A stretch of DNA of 64,000 bases from Bowmanella pacifica (lineage in GTDB: Bacteria; Pseudomonadota; Gammaproteobacteria; Enterobacterales; Alteromonadaceae), in NCBI RefSeq assembly GCF_014645355.1, contig NZ_BMLS01000004.1:124001-188000 (forward strand). Reading direction: 5' to 3'. Below the pieces are notes generated by a model. It saw only the letters and a list, made by a program, of their open reading frames with translations, had not been told where the DNA came from and made no database searches. The stretch's first letter is position 1. The number at the start of each line of letters is the position of its first letter. Shown here piece after piece: positions 45,203-55,570 of this stretch. Made by a program: the position numbers and the translations under genes.

Positions 45203-46706
45203 CAATATTCAGTGCCCAACCGGCTTTATACTGCAGCCACTTTTCATTGGCCAATTCAGCATCCAGTAGCGGATGTTTCTTCAACCAACCGTCAGGAAAA
45301 CCAAGACGTAGCCCCTCTGTCTCAACCCCAAGTTGAATGGGCGGCAACAGATGATCTTTGCGACGAATACATAGCACATGGGCAATACGCAGTACCTTAC
45401 ACAAGTCCTGCAGCACCACCTTAACTTCTTGCTGGAATGCGCCAAAAGCGGATTGATCGATGTCCTGGCGATGACTGCCTACCAACGCACAAATGCATTC
45501 CTGCTGCAGCTTGGTAAACCCCGGCATACTGATATGCGACAGTATGTAGTTACCATGCTGATGGCTGTGTTTGAAGTCGATATGCAAGCCTATTTCGTGC
45601 AACTTCGCTGCGGCCACCAGCACAGCTTCTGCATCTAACTGACAATGAATGTCATTATGGGGAAGCTGTTGGTAGAGCATCAGGGCGGTCTCCACCACTC
45701 TGTGGGCCTGTGCCTCCTCAATATGAAAACGCTCAACCAGGGCATCCAGCGTGCGCTGACGAATATCATTGTGATGGATGTTTTCCAGCATGCCATACAG
45801 CAGGCCTTCACGCAGCGCGCCACCCGCGATCTGCATTTGCTGTATGCCCAACAACTCAAATAAGACTCTGAGAATCGCCAGACCACTGGCAAACACCGGT
45901 TTTCTCGCCTCAGACAAGCCTTCAATTGACAAAGCGTCCAGACTGCCGCAGTCAATACATTGCTGCATGAGCTTATCTAAATAAGACAGACGAATAGTGT
46001 CATTGATATCTTGTGCTACCAGAATTTCGGTAATGGCCTGGGGAGTGCCAGATGCCCCTAGACACTGGCGCCACTCAAAACAGGTAAATTGATCCGCCAC
46101 AGGCGCTAACAGTGCTCGAGCCGCTTGCTGCGCAACAGCAAAATTCTGTTGGCTAAGTACACCGTCCGGGAAGAAACGCTCCATAAAGGTTACGCAGCCC
46201 ATATTCAGGCTGACTAACTGTTTGGGGGAAAACCCGGTACCCAGGATAACTTCAGTGCTGGCTCCGCCTATATCAATGACCAGGCTGTTGCCTTGATTAG
46301 CAGAGGTATAGGCTACACCGAGATAGATCTGTTTAGCTTCTTCCTCACCACTGATCACCCGGATGGGGTGACCCAGAATCCGTTCGGCCTTTTGAATAAA
46401 TTGCTCGGCATTGCGCGCCAAGCGCAAGGTGGCGGTGGCCACCACCTGAATATTAGCGGCAGGAATATCCTGCAAACGCTCGGCAAAAGCTTCCAGGCAC
46501 TTCCATCCCCGCTCCATACTGAGGTCATCCAGCTGGAACTCTTCGTCCAAGCCGGCCGCTAAACGAACCTTTTGCTTCACCTTACCAACAATATGAATAC
46601 AACCATGAACCACACGAACCACCATCAGGTGGAAGCTGTTAGAGCCAAGATCTACCGCAGCGTAATATTGCTGCGGTTGTGGCGTGGTCAAGGGCGCTTC
46701 TCTCAT
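45198..46706 (-). CDS. gppA: GppA, guanosine pentaphosphate phosphatase (Ppx/GppA family)
   Basis: Converts pppGpp to ppGpp and also can act on polyphosphate. The 502-residue protein starts [20 protein letters not shown], followed by actin-fold motifs [42 protein letters not shown] and the C-terminal HD-like helical domain ([20 protein letters not shown]). Ppx and GppA cannot be told apart by motif alone. Linkage to rhlB and trxA is the gppA arrangement of E. coli, which decides the name. The start overlaps the rhlB stop by 4 bp. Confidence 0.9.
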   Translation of the reverse strand: MREAPLTTPQPQQYYAAVDLGSNSFHLMVVRVVHGCIHIVGKVKQKVRLAAGLDEEFQLDDLSMERGWKCLEAFAERLQDIPAANIQVVATATLRLARNAEQFIQKAERILGHPIRVISGEEEAKQIYLGVAYTSANQGNSLVIDIGGASTEVILGTGFSPKQLVSLNMGCVTFMERFFPDGVLSQQNFAVAQQAARALLAPVADQFTCFEWRQCLGASGTPQAITEILVAQDINDTIRLSYLDKLMQQCIDCGSLDALSIEGLSEARKPVFASGLAILRVLFELLGIQQMQIAGGALREGLLYGMLENIHHNDIRQRTLDALVERFHIEEAQAHRVVETALMLYQQLPHNDIHCQLDAEAVLVAAAKLHEIGLHIDFKHSHQHGNYILSHISMPGFTKLQQECICALVGSHRQDIDQSAFGAFQQEVKVVLQDLCKVLRIAHVLCIRRKDHLLPPIQLGVETEGLRLGFPDGWLKKHPLLDAELANEKWLQYKAGWALNIE

Positions 46707-47965
46707 CGGTTCCTTGGGCTTCTGCTCCGGGGCTTGCCTTTGCTCAGGTTCTTACCACTTTGCATGCGCTTTTTATATTGCTGGCGGGGCGCTTTTACGT
46801 CCTCCAGCAGCGCACTGTGATCATAATCGGTCACAGGGATTATATGACGAATATACTCTTCGATGGCGGGCAAATTCAGCGCATACTTCTCACAAGCAAA
46901 GCTGATAGCATGGCCACTTTTTCCTGCCCGACCAGTACGGCCGATACGGTGCACGTAATCTTCGGCGTCATCCGGTAAGTCATAGTTGAAAACATGGGTG
47001 ACCTTTTCGATGTGTAGCCCACGCGCGGCTACATCGGTCGCCACCAGTACATCCAACTGTCCCTTACTGAAACCATCCAGAATGCGTAAACGCTTATGCT
47101 GTGGTACATCACCACTTAACAAGCCAACCCGGTGACCATCGGCCTTCAACCAATCAAAGACATTTTCACAACTGTGCTTGGTATTGGCGAATACGATGGC
47201 TTTTTCCGGCCACTCTTCTTCAAGCAAGGTGAGCAACAGCAACATTTTGTCGTCATTGGATGGGTAGAATAGCTCTTCCTTCACCCGGCTGGCGGTCATT
47301 TGCTCCGGCTCAACCTGAACATGCACAGGGCTGTTCATATGCTCGTAAGCCAGTTCCTGCACCCGCATAGACAAAGTGGCAGAGAACAGCATGCTTAAAC
47401 GTTCAGAAGGGGCAGGCATACGACGGAACAGATAACGGATATCTTTGATAAAGCCCAAATCGAACATACGATCCGCTTCATCCAATACCGCAACCTGAAT
47501 ATTCGCCAGGCTGAAAATCCCCTGCTTGTAGTAGTCAATAATCCGGCCGGTGGTGCCAATAATAATATCGACACCTTTTTCCAGTGTTTCACGTTGACTC
47601 TGGTAACCCTCGCCCCCATAAATAAGGCCTAGGCTAAGTCCGGTATGCTTACTAAGCAGCTCGGCATCCTTATGAATCTGCACCGCCAACTCGCGGGTTG
47701 GTGCCATAATAATGGCCCGAGGTTGTGCTTTTTCAGATTGAGGATGGGTCAATAGATGGTGGAAAGTTGCGGTCAGGAAGGCTATTGTCTTGCCCGTCCC
47801 TGTTTGCGCCTGACCTGCAACATCACGCCCCTCCAGCAAAGGAGGCAGGCTCAACGCCTGAATCGGTGTACAATGTTGAAAGTTAGCTGCTGACAATGCG
47901 TTCACTACGTCCGCATGCATCGGCAGGTCAGAAAAATGTGTTTCAGTTAGATGAGTTGTTTGCAT
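46703..47965 (-). CDS. rhlB: RhlB, DEAD-box ATP-dependent RNA helicase
   Basis: RNA helicase of the degradosome and mRNA turnover, 420 residues. All DEAD-box motifs are present in order: the Q motif near [17 protein letters not shown], Walker [37 protein letters not shown], the SAT motif (FSATLSMRV), [15 protein letters not shown], and [16 protein letters not shown] basic C-terminal tail ([20 protein letters not shown]) matches RhlB. It is transcribed toward gppA and is divergent from trxA, as in E. coli. Confidence 0.96.
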   Translation of the reverse strand: MQTTHLTETHFSDLPMHADVVNALSAANFQHCTPIQALSLPPLLEGRDVAGQAQTGTGKTIAFLTATFHHLLTHPQSEKAQPRAIIMAPTRELAVQIHKDAELLSKHTGLSLGLIYGGEGYQSQRETLEKGVDIIIGTTGRIIDYYKQGIFSLANIQVAVLDEADRMFDLGFIKDIRYLFRRMPAPSERLSMLFSATLSMRVQELAYEHMNSPVHVQVEPEQMTASRVKEELFYPSNDDKMLLLLTLLEEEWPEKAIVFANTKHSCENVFDWLKADGHRVGLLSGDVPQHKRLRILDGFSKGQLDVLVATDVAARGLHIEKVTHVFNYDLPDDAEDYVHRIGRTGRAGKSGHAISFACEKYALNLPAIEEYIRHIIPVTDYDHSALLEDVKAPRQQYKKRMQSGKNLSKGKPRSRSPRNR

Positions 47966-47985
47966 AGCTTATAGCTTATCAGTGC

Positions 47986-48013
47986 TTGCATTAAAAAACA
48001 GTTTCTATATAAA
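47986..48013 (+). promoter_or_regulatory. Sigma-70-type promoter for trxA
   Basis: TTGCAT (47986-47991), a 16-bp spacer and TATAAA (48008-48013) face trxA about 58 bp before its start, in the rhlB-trxA divergent gap. Confidence 0.6.
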
Positions 48014-48070
48014 TAGCCACAATCGCCTGCCCGGTGTTTTCTGCCGAGGCAGCCAAGTTTGGAGAAATGA

Positions 48071-48397
48071 ATGAGCGACAAAATTATCCAGTTGACTGAT
48101 GACAGTTTTGAGGCTGATGTTATCAACGCCGAAGGTCCTGTACTAGTTGACTTCTGGGCGGAATGGTGTGGCCCGTGTAAAATGATCGCGCCAATTCTAG
48201 ATGAAGTGGCTGGCGAATTCGAAGGCAAATTAACAGTTGCCAAGCTGAATGTCGACCACAATACTGACACTCCGCCTAAATATGGTATCCGTGGCATCCC
48301 TACTTTGCTGCTATTTAAAGGCGGTAACGTAGCAGCCACCAAGGTTGGCGCACTATCCAAGACTCAGCTGACCGAATTTTTAAAAGAAAATATCTAA
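48071..48397 (+). CDS. trxA: Thioredoxin 1
   Basis: Cytoplasmic disulfide reductase of 108 residues. The active site [15 protein letters not shown] is at about residues 28-42, with the cis-Pro region [14 protein letters not shown] near 75. The start [18 protein letters not shown] matches E. coli thioredoxin; GGAG lies seven bases before the ATG. It is its own transcription unit ending in a strong terminator, ahead of rho, the usual gene order. Confidence 0.98.
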   Translation: MSDKIIQLTDDSFEADVINAEGPVLVDFWAEWCGPCKMIAPILDEVAGEFEGKLTVAKLNVDHNTDTPPKYGIRGIPTLLLFKGGNVAATKVGALSKTQLTEFLKENI

Positions 48398-48401
48398 TTT
48401 G

Positions 48402-48429
48402 AAAAAGCCCGGTTCAACCGGGCTTTTTT
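48402..48429 (+). terminator. Terminator after trxA
   Basis: AAAAAGCCCGGTT / AACCGGGCTTTTTT stem-loop with a long T-run, five bases after the stop. Confidence 0.95.
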
Positions 48430-48734
48430 CACATCGTCACAAAATTGCGCAAAAATTCACTGTGAATGAATAAATTAGCAGCGAAAGATTACTAGACGCT
48501 GTTGATTTTTGGTGCTAACTTAGATTTCGTTCTCAGCATCGACTCTACTCGATACGAACAAAAGGCTGTTTGGAACAGTGTTTATCGCCTGCAGCCGGCC
48601 CGCTCGACGGGTGGCGCATGGAGCGCAGAGCTTAATCCCCGCGTCACGCCGACGCAATCTGACGTTTACGACCCTTTAAAAGTCTGAACACACTTGCACA
48701 AAGAGCATATTTTCAATCATTAAGACCCACCGAT
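48430..48734 (+). other. Long leader region of rho
   Basis: About 300 bp without a convincing gene precede rho. It contains a 13-bp palindrome ATTCAC-T-GTGAAT (48455-48467) near a likely promoter, and a nested hairpin (48526-48558: TTCGT, then ATCGA / TCGAT, then ACGAA). In E. coli rho is autoregulated by Rho-dependent attenuation in a comparable leader, so a role in autoregulation is inferred. Confidence 0.5.
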
Positions 48735-50000
48735 ATGAACCTAACGGAACTCAAAAATAAACCCGTCAGCGAACTGGTAGAACTGGCAGAAAAAATGGGC
48801 CTCGAAAACATGGCCCGCGCCCGCAAACAAGATATCATCTTCTCAATCCTCAAAGCCCATGCGAAAAGTGGTGAAGACATTTTTGGTGATGGGGTACTGG
48901 AAATATTACAGGATGGTTTTGGCTTTTTGCGGTCGGCAGATTCATCTTATTTAGCTGGCCCAGACGATATTTACGTTTCGCCAAGCCAGATTCGACGTTT
49001 TAACCTGCGCACCGGCGATTCAATTTCAGGCAAAATTCGTCCGCCTAAAGACAGCGAGCGTTACTTTGCACTGCTGAAAATCAGCGAAGTTAACTTCGAC
49101 CGCCCGGAAAACTCGCGCAATAAGATTTTGTTCGAAAACCTTACGCCTCTGCATGCTAAAGAGCGTCTGCGTATGGAACGGGGTAACGGCAGTACCGAAG
49201 ATATCACCGCCAGGGTGTTGGATTTAGCCTCACCTATTGGTCGCGGTCAGCGTGGTCTGATCGTAGCCCCGCCCAAAGCCGGTAAAACGTTATTACTACA
49301 GAACATTGCCCAGAGCATTGCCGCCAACCACCCCGAATGTGTGTTGATGGTACTGCTTATCGACGAGCGCCCGGAAGAAGTCACCGAAATGCAACGTCTG
49401 GTGCAAGGTGAAGTGGTAGCGTCTACCTTCGACGAACCGGCTAGCCGTCACGTACAAGTGGCTGAAATGGTGATCGAAAAAGCCAAGCGCCTGGTAGAAC
49501 ACAAAAAAGACGTGGTTATCCTGCTGGACTCCATTACCCGTTTAGCTCGTGCATACAACACCGTAATACCTTCATCAGGTAAAGTCCTGACCGGTGGTGT
49601 TGACGCCAACGCCCTGCATAAACCTAAGCGTTTCTTCGGTGCGGCCCGTAATGTAGAAGAAGGCGGCAGCCTGACCATCATTGCTACGGCACTGATCGAT
49701 ACCGGTTCGAAGATGGACGAAGTGATCTACGAAGAGTTTAAAGGCACAGGTAACATGGAATTGCACCTGAACCGTAAGATCGCGGAGAAACGTGTATTCC
49801 CGGCCATCGACTTTAACCGCTCTGGTACCCGTCGTGAGGAATTGCTCACTACTCAGGAAGAGCTGCAGAAGATGTGGATCCTGCGTAAAATCGTACATGA
49901 AATGTCCGAAATTGACGCCATGGAATTCCTTATCGACAAGCTGTCGATGACTAAGACCAATAATGAGTTCTTTGACGCTATGCGTCGTCAGAAGAGCTAG
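48735..50000 (+). CDS. rho: Transcription termination factor Rho
   Basis: Hexameric RNA-dependent ATPase that ends transcription at Rho sites. The protein has 421 residues, the usual length. The start is [19 protein letters not shown]. The RNA-binding cold-shock-like domain includes [19 protein letters not shown] (about residues 60-78). The ATPase core has [19 protein letters not shown] (Walker A), [34 protein letters not shown] (Walker B and Q-loop) and the secondary RNA site near [19 protein letters not shown]. It is monocistronic with its own leader and terminator. Confidence 0.98.
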   Translation: MNLTELKNKPVSELVELAEKMGLENMARARKQDIIFSILKAHAKSGEDIFGDGVLEILQDGFGFLRSADSSYLAGPDDIYVSPSQIRRFNLRTGDSISGKIRPPKDSERYFALLKISEVNFDRPENSRNKILFENLTPLHAKERLRMERGNGSTEDITARVLDLASPIGRGQRGLIVAPPKAGKTLLLQNIAQSIAANHPECVLMVLLIDERPEEVTEMQRLVQGEVVASTFDEPASRHVQVAEMVIEKAKRLVEHKKDVVILLDSITRLARAYNTVIPSSGKVLTGGVDANALHKPKRFFGAARNVEEGGSLTIIATALIDTGSKMDEVIYEEFKGTGNMELHLNRKIAEKRVFPAIDFNRSGTRREELLTTQEELQKMWILRKIVHEMSEIDAMEFLIDKLSMTKTNNEFFDAMRRQKS

Positions 50001-50044
50001 TTTTGGCAAGCCCTGTGCTCCTCCATGAACACAGGACATAACAT

Positions 50045-50071
50045 AAAGGCGCCGCCATAGGCGCCTTTTTT
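50045..50071. terminator. Terminator between convergent rho and rsd
   Basis: AAAGGCGCC / GGCGCCTTT stem with a GCCATA loop and six T on the plus strand. Confidence 0.9.
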
Positions 50072-50076
50072 ATTGC

Positions 50077-50541
50077 TCAAAGATGGTCGTGATACAGCGT
50101 TTGAATTAGTTTATCTTCAAGCTCAAAACGCGCTTCCATAGCCTGTCCCAGATCCGATAAATGCTTATCGAAACCCTGCATGTCATGGTCATCTTCAATC
50201 TCAGCATAGCAATCGTTGAAATTCAAAGCCTGCTCTGTGGTGTCCGCAATCAGGGGATAAACCTCATCTGCCAGAGATTTCCCTTCACCATTGGCTTGGC
50301 TGCCCTCAACAATTTTATCGTAAAACTCGAAGTGGCCCGCCGACACGTAGTCCATCAGCATTTCACAGAAGGTTTCAACCACCTCTTTGCCTGGCAGTGA
50401 CTGACGGTGAGTATCAAAAGGCGGCAAACCGGCTAGTCGACAGTACTCCACCAGCAATAGCTTGCGCGCATTAATCCAGTTGTCGATGGCTGAATGCGAC
50501 CCACCCCATTTTTGTTCGGCTTGTTCTACTTTATTTAGCAT
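50077..50541 (-). CDS. rsd: Rsd, anti-sigma-70 factor (Rsd/AlgQ family)
   Basis: Binds the housekeeping sigma factor in stationary phase and lets alternative sigmas compete. The 154-residue all-helical protein starts MLNKVEQAEQKWGGSHSAID and contains NARKLLLVEYCRLAGLPPF and LPGKEVVETFCEMLMDYVSAGHFEFYDKI, hallmarks of Rsd/AlgQ. It is divergent from nudC, as in E. coli (rsd-nudC-hemE region). The 183 bp between rsd and nudC must carry both promoters. Confidence 0.95.
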   Translation of the reverse strand: MLNKVEQAEQKWGGSHSAIDNWINARKLLLVEYCRLAGLPPFDTHRQSLPGKEVVETFCEMLMDYVSAGHFEFYDKIVEGSQANGEGKSLADEVYPLIADTTEQALNFNDCYAEIEDDHDMQGFDKHLSDLGQAMEARFELEDKLIQTLYHDHL

Positions 50542-50724
50542 TGTTATTCTCCCGCTCCGTCCCCATCAACGGTTCAGGTAAATCAATTGTAAATGCAGTA
50601 TATCAGAATGCCCCAATAGCAAAAGCGCTATACTCTGCTTGTCGGTCCTCTCGCCAACTCGCTACGATATACGCCGAGCATAATGATATCCTCAGAAACT
50701 CTGCGGTAAAGACAAGTAGTAGCT

Positions 50725-51516
50725 ATGAAACACCGACCCGGCAATAACGAGCAAGCCTATTGGCTTATCCTGTCTCAGGATAAGTTGGTAAAACTAGACG
50801 GCCAAAGCTGTCTGACGGAAAGGAAATGGTCAGAACTTTCCTTTATATCCACCTATGCAGATGAGGTAATTAAGGTCGGTGAATACCGCCAGCGCAATTG
50901 CTACGTCATTGATTTAGGGCAGGAAGTACTAGATCAACAAAATATAGAACTGATTAACCTGCGGGCCGCGTTAATGAGCGAAGCGCTCGACGCTTTCAAT
51001 ATTCTGGCCAGAGCCTGGCAAGTGGCGTTATTTTTACGTACCCACAAATTTTGCGGACAATGTGGCAGCCGCATGGAAGCCGTAAACTGGGAATTGGCCA
51101 TGCATTGCCATCGCTGCCAACATCGTTGTTACCCACGAATATCGCCTTGCATTATTGTTGCCGTACGTAAAGGTGAGCAAATTCTACTTGCTCAGGGCGC
51201 CCATCATAAAGAAGGTATGTATTCCACCCTGGCCGGCTTTGTTGAAAGTGGCGAAAGCCTTGAACAGGCTGTGCACAGAGAGATTATGGAAGAAGTGGGC
51301 ATTAAGGTTAAAAACCTGCGTTATTTCGCCAGCCAACCTTGGCCCTTTCCTCATTCGTTAATGATGGGTTTTCTGGCGGACTGGGACTCGGGAGAAATCC
51401 AGGTAGACGGTAAAGAAATACTCGCTGCCGAGTGGTTCGACTTTGACAAGCTGCCACTCACCCCACAACGTTTTTCCATCGCAGGCCAATTAATTGGTGC
51501 TACAACAGGCCTTTAA
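50725..51516 (+). CDS. nudC: NudC, NAD-capped RNA/NADH pyrophosphatase
   Basis: Nudix hydrolase that removes NAD caps from RNA and cleaves NADH, 263 residues. The zinc ribbon is CGQC...CHRC (about residues 112-135). The Nudix box GFVESGESLEQAVHREIMEE is complete (about 172-191). SQPWPFPHSLMMGFL is the NADH-family signature. The gene lies between rsd (divergent) and hemE, the conserved order. It ends about 35 bp before a terminator. Confidence 0.96.
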   Translation: MKHRPGNNEQAYWLILSQDKLVKLDGQSCLTERKWSELSFISTYADEVIKVGEYRQRNCYVIDLGQEVLDQQNIELINLRAALMSEALDAFNILARAWQVALFLRTHKFCGQCGSRMEAVNWELAMHCHRCQHRCYPRISPCIIVAVRKGEQILLAQGAHHKEGMYSTLAGFVESGESLEQAVHREIMEEVGIKVKNLRYFASQPWPFPHSLMMGFLADWDSGEIQVDGKEILAAEWFDFDKLPLTPQRFSIAGQLIGATTGL

Positions 51517-51550
51517 AGCAATTTTATAAATTGACTAAGCAGAAATAAAA

Positions 51551-51576
51551 AAGCCTTACCGAGAACGGCAAGGCTT
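51551..51576. terminator. Terminator after nudC
   Basis: AAGCCTTACCG / CGGCAAGGCTT stem with one mismatch and an AGAA loop. The T-tract is stronger on the minus strand. The following 236 bp (51577-51812) hold only the hemE leader. Confidence 0.7.
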
Positions 51577-51812
51577 AAATATTTTAGCGTGGAGGTCCCG
51601 TATCCGGGCTTCTTTTATTTAGATTTCACTAGCGCATAGGTTTTATAGCAAAGAATAACGAAGCAGTGCAAGCTTTCATGCCTCAAATAGGACGAATGGC
51701 ATTTTACTTAAAGCCTCAAACGTTGATTTAACACAAGGATTGTCTGGTGTATCGATAAGGTTTTAACTGGTAGAATGCGCGGGTTTTTAAGTGCAGTAGA
51801 CAGGAGCACAGC

Positions 51813-52880
51813 ATGCAATCACTACAAAACGACAGATATTTGAGGGCCTTACTCAAACAGCCCGTGGATGTCACTCCTGTGTGGATGATGCGCCAGGCTG
51901 GCCGTTACTTGCCCGAGTACCGTGCAACACGTGCTCAGGCCGGCGATTTTATGTCGCTGTGCAAAAACCCGGAGCTGGCTTGCGAAGTGACCTTACAGCC
52001 CCTGCGTCGTTTTGATTTAGATGCCGCCATCTTGTTCTCTGATATTCTGACCATTCCTGATGCCATGGGCTTAGGTCTGTATTTTGAAACCGGAGAAGGA
52101 CCAAAATTCGAGCGCCCGTTAAGAGACATGGCAGCCATTGAGGCATTACCCATCCCGGACCCCGAGCTTGAACTGGGCTATGTGATGGATGCGGTGCGTA
52201 CCATACGCAAAGGCCTGAATGGTCAGGTGCCACTGATTGGATTCTCCGGCAGCCCCTGGACCCTGGCCACCTACATGGTCGAAGGCGGCTCTACAAAGAG
52301 TTTCAACATCATCAAGAAGATGGCCTTTGCTGAACCTGCCGCGCTGCATCTGCTTTTAGATAAGCTGGCCGACTCGGTGATTTTGTATCTGAATGCACAA
52401 ATCGCTGCCGGCGCGCAGTCAGTGATGATTTTCGATACCTGGGGCGGCGTGCTGTCACCGCGGGATTATGAAGAGTTTTCGCTACGCTATATGCACAAAA
52501 TTGTGGATAGCCTCACCCGCGAAAACGAAGGCCGCCGCGTACCTGTTACCCTGTTTACTAAAAATGGTGGTATGTGGCTTGAAGCCATCGCTGCCACAGG
52601 CTGTGATGCAGTGGGTCTGGATTGGACCATCAATATTGCCGAAGCCAAAGCCAGAATAGGCGATAAGGTGGCACTGCAGGGGAATATGGATCCATCAATG
52701 CTGTATGCGCCCCCCGCAAGAATTGAACAGGAAGTGCAATCTATCCTGGCCGGCTTTGGCACGGGTACCGGACATGTGTTTAACCTGGGACATGGTATTC
52801 ACCCTGATGTGCCGCCTGAGCACGCCAAAGCCTTTGTCGACGCTGTCCACCGTAACAGCCAGCAATATCATCAAGTCTGA
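51813..52880 (+). CDS. hemE: HemE, uroporphyrinogen decarboxylase
   Basis: Haem pathway enzyme that decarboxylates uroporphyrinogen III to coproporphyrinogen III. The 355-residue protein has the signature [20 protein letters not shown] (about residues 22-41), the catalytic Asp in [34 protein letters not shown], and HNLGHGI-type [19 protein letters not shown] at the end. AGGAGC lies before the ATG. It is a single-gene unit by spacing. Confidence 0.97.
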   Translation: MQSLQNDRYLRALLKQPVDVTPVWMMRQAGRYLPEYRATRAQAGDFMSLCKNPELACEVTLQPLRRFDLDAAILFSDILTIPDAMGLGLYFETGEGPKFERPLRDMAAIEALPIPDPELELGYVMDAVRTIRKGLNGQVPLIGFSGSPWTLATYMVEGGSTKSFNIIKKMAFAEPAALHLLLDKLADSVILYLNAQIAAGAQSVMIFDTWGGVLSPRDYEEFSLRYMHKIVDSLTRENEGRRVPVTLFTKNGGMWLEAIAATGCDAVGLDWTINIAEAKARIGDKVALQGNMDPSMLYAPPARIEQEVQSILAGFGTGTGHVFNLGHGIHPDVPPEHAKAFVDAVHRNSQQYHQV

Positions 52881-52890
52881 AAAAGCGAAC

Positions 52891-52916
52891 GGGCCGGTGG
52901 CAATGGCTGCCGGCCC
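52891..52916. terminator. Hairpin between convergent hemE and queG
   Basis: GGGCCGG / CCGGCCC stem, 7 bp, with a 12-nt loop. A short T-run follows on the minus strand nine bases away, so it is a weak terminator candidate. Confidence 0.45.
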
Positions 52917-52925
52917 CCAGGCTTA

Positions 52926-54077
52926 TCAGGCATCTCTGGGAAGACCTTTTTGTACACTGCGAATTAATCGCAAGGTTTGCCTGTCGGGCTGACCGGGCTT
53001 TTTCTCTGCCTGCTGAGCCAGAGCCCAATCAATGTGCTCTTTCACCATCTCAGTGCATGCCTCCCGCTGAGCCTGTAATGCCGCAACAATATCGGACGAA
53101 TAGGGTGCATTTCCCAGTCCTACAGCAATATTACGCAACCAGCGTTCATGGCCGATACGCCGTATAGGTGAACCTTCGGTATTCTTCAAAAAGGTCGCTT
53201 CACTCCAGCCAAACAGCTCCAACAGGTCCTTGCCCTGCAACTGTTGACGGGGATGGAAATCGGCTTCGTCGGTAATTTGTGCGTAACGGTTCCAGGGACA
53301 AACCAACTGGCAGTCATCACAACCATAGATTCGATTGCCCAATAAGGGCCTGAATTCCTCAGGTATGGCCCCTTTTTGCTCAATAGTCAGATAAGAAATA
53401 CAGCGCCTGGCGTCCACCACATAAGGTTCAACTATGGCGCCGGTCGGACAAATAGTTAAACAGGCGGTACAACTCCCACAGCCTTCCTCTACGGGTTTGT
53501 CCACCGGCAGCGGCAGGTTGATAAACAGTTCTCCCAGAAAAAACCAGGAACCAGCCTGCCGGTTGATAGTTAAGGAATGTTTGCCCGTCCAACCCAGCCC
53601 GGCCTTTTCTGCCACTGCATGCTCAAGCACCGGCGCGGAATCCACAAAGGGGCGGTAGCTCAGATCAAACTCAGTGATTCTTTGTTGAATCATCTCACCC
53701 AGTTTCTTCAGACGCTGGCGGAGCAATTTATGGTAATCACGGCCCAGGGCATAGCGGCTGATATAGGCTTGCTGGCGGTCTTTCAGATTGCGGGCAAAGC
53801 CGGCATCGGGTGGCAGGTAATCCATACGTACACTGATCACTCGGAGGGTTCCGGGTAACAGCTCATCTGGCCTGGCACGCTTCATACCATGCTCTGCCAT
53901 AAACTGCATTTCACCATGCATTCCTTTGTCCAGCCAATCTTGCAGGCGTGCTTCATGGCGACTCAGATCCACATCGCAGATACCAACTTGCTGAAAGCCT
54001 AGCGCTCTTCCCCAGCTCTTGATATGTTCAGTCAGGTCCATCAAGACCTTTTCGCAGAGTTCAGCCATTGAAACCAT
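52926..54077 (-). CDS. queG: QueG, epoxyqueuosine reductase
   Basis: Cobalamin- and Fe-S-dependent enzyme making queuosine in tRNA. It has 383 residues from the ATG at 54077 (MVSMAELCEKVL); the ATG three codons later (54068) is an equal option. The conserved FVDSAPVLEHAVAEKAGLGW holds the substrate/cobalamin-pocket Asp, and two 4Fe-4S motifs are CGSCTACLTICPTGAI and CDDCQLVCPWNRYA. Its 5-prime end overlaps that of nnr on the opposite strand, so each promoter must lie within the other gene. Confidence 0.95.
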   Translation of the reverse strand: MVSMAELCEKVLMDLTEHIKSWGRALGFQQVGICDVDLSRHEARLQDWLDKGMHGEMQFMAEHGMKRARPDELLPGTLRVISVRMDYLPPDAGFARNLKDRQQAYISRYALGRDYHKLLRQRLKKLGEMIQQRITEFDLSYRPFVDSAPVLEHAVAEKAGLGWTGKHSLTINRQAGSWFFLGELFINLPLPVDKPVEEGCGSCTACLTICPTGAIVEPYVVDARRCISYLTIEQKGAIPEEFRPLLGNRIYGCDDCQLVCPWNRYAQITDEADFHPRQQLQGKDLLELFGWSEATFLKNTEGSPIRRIGHERWLRNIAVGLGNAPYSSDIVAALQAQREACTEMVKEHIDWALAQQAEKKPGQPDRQTLRLIRSVQKGLPRDA

Positions 54078-55570
54078 TCATCTTTACATTGCCCGCCAGT
54101 CTAGCACACAAAGTGTTTAGCGCAGATCAGGTGCGCGATCACGAAGCCCAGGCAGCCAAACAGTCCGGACTGAGCTTATATGAATTGATGGAAAGCGCCG
54201 GAGCCGCTGGTTTTGATGCACTCAGGCTGCATTATCCGGATGCACAACGTATTTTAGTCCTATGTGGCCAGGGAAATAACGCCGGTGATGGTTTTGTTGT
54301 GGCGCGTTTGGCGAAACAAGCCGGACTGCATGTTGAACTGATACTACTAGGGGATCCTGCCCGGTTCAGTCCGGATACCAAAGAAGCCTATCACCGCTGG
54401 CAAACACAAGGCGGTAACGTTAGCCCCTGGCCACACGCCATCAATGCAATCGATGTGATTGTAGATGCGCTGCTAGGTACCGGCACCCAGGGACCTCTGC
54501 GACCACCTTATCAGCAGGTGATTGAAGCAGTGAAACTAACCCAAATTCCGGTGCTCAGCCTCGACATCCCGTCTGGGTTATACGCCGATACCGGAGCCTC
54601 AGGAGGAGAAGCCCTATCTGCTGACCTGACAGTGACCTTTGTGGGTATTAAGAGCGGCTTGGTGACGGGTCAGGGAAAACAGCAAAGCGGCAAGCTTGTT
54701 TTTGCCGATTTAGGCATCGCTGCAGCCTTTGACTCCCTAGCCATATCCAGCGCGCGCCTGCTCGACTTCAACGACTTACCCAGCCTACCACCGCGAGCCA
54801 GAAACAGTCACAAAGGCAGCTCGGGTAAAGTGCTCTGCATAGGCGGAAACCGCGGCATGCCGGGCGCAATACGCCTTACCAGCGAGGCCGCTTTGCGTGC
54901 CGGCGCAGGTCTGGTGAAAACACTTTGCCACCCCGAAAATCGCCCATTGGTTTATCAGGGGCTACCGGAATTGATGCTGGCAGACGCTGACAGCCTGCAA
55001 GTGCAGTTGAATTGGGCCAGTTGTATAGTGATAGGCCCAGGCCTCGGCCAGGATAGCTGGTCAAGCGCTCTGCTGAATCAAGTGCTGGATTATGTAACAA
55101 AACACCCTAAACCTATACTCTTGGATGCTGATGCATTGAATTTGCTGGCCACTTGCCGCACAACCTTACCCTGCCAATGCATACTCACTCCACACCCAGG
55201 CGAAGCAGCCAGATTACTGGGCTGCAAAATACAGGATGTTGAAAATAATCGTTACCAGGCCCTGAGCCAGCTTCAAAAAAAGTATCAGGCCACAGTACTA
55301 CTCAAAGGTGCTGGCACCCTGATTGCAGCACAACAACAGCATTGGGTATTAACCAATGGTAATCCCGGCATGGCCAGTCCAGGTATGGGTGACCTGTTAA
55401 GCGGCACTATTATCAGTTTAGTTGCACAGGGGTTAAGTAACGATGAAGCGACAATGTATGGCGCCAGCCTGCATAGCGCTGCGGCGGACCTGGCTGCACA
55501 ACAAAATGGAGAACGTGGTATGATGGCCAGTGATTTGTTGCCCTTTATCCGACAACTGGTTAATCGCTGA
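54068..55570 (+). CDS. nnr: Nnr, bifunctional NAD(P)HX epimerase/dehydratase
   Basis: Repairs hydrated NAD(P)H. The 500-residue protein joins an N-terminal epimerase domain (YELMESAGAAGFDAL, LCGQGNNAGDGFVVARLAKQ) and a C-terminal ATP/ADP-dependent dehydratase domain (LTPHPGEAARLLG, GNPGMASPGMGDLLSG). The start is TTG at 54068, chosen because the E. coli protein has a similar number of residues before the IPHTVWYADDI-equivalent region. It heads the queG/nnr-tsaE-amiB-mutL-miaA-hfq order and abuts tsaE directly. Confidence 0.93.
   Translation: MKPFIFTLPASLAHKVFSADQVRDHEAQAAKQSGLSLYELMESAGAAGFDALRLHYPDAQRILVLCGQGNNAGDGFVVARLAKQAGLHVELILLGDPARFSPDTKEAYHRWQTQGGNVSPWPHAINAIDVIVDALLGTGTQGPLRPPYQQVIEAVKLTQIPVLSLDIPSGLYADTGASGGEALSADLTVTFVGIKSGLVTGQGKQQSGKLVFADLGIAAAFDSLAISSARLLDFNDLPSLPPRARNSHKGSSGKVLCIGGNRGMPGAIRLTSEAALRAGAGLVKTLCHPENRPLVYQGLPELMLADADSLQVQLNWASCIVIGPGLGQDSWSSALLNQVLDYVTKHPKPILLDADALNLLATCRTTLPCQCILTPHPGEAARLLGCKIQDVENNRYQALSQLQKKYQATVLLKGAGTLIAAQQQHWVLTNGNPGMASPGMGDLLSGTIISLVAQGLSNDEATMYGASLHSAAADLAAQQNGERGMMASDLLPFIRQLVNR

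Noticed and set aside
48502-48687. 61-codon frame in the rho leader as a leader peptide like rhoL
   Set aside because: It needs a non-ATG start, has no ribosome-binding site I can see, and shows no resemblance to the E. coli leader peptide; a structured RNA leader explains the region better.
51577-51812. Possible tRNA or small RNA before hemE suggested by a CCCG/CGGG hairpin
   Set aside because: The stem is only four base pairs, with no cloverleaf or conserved arms; treated as leader DNA.
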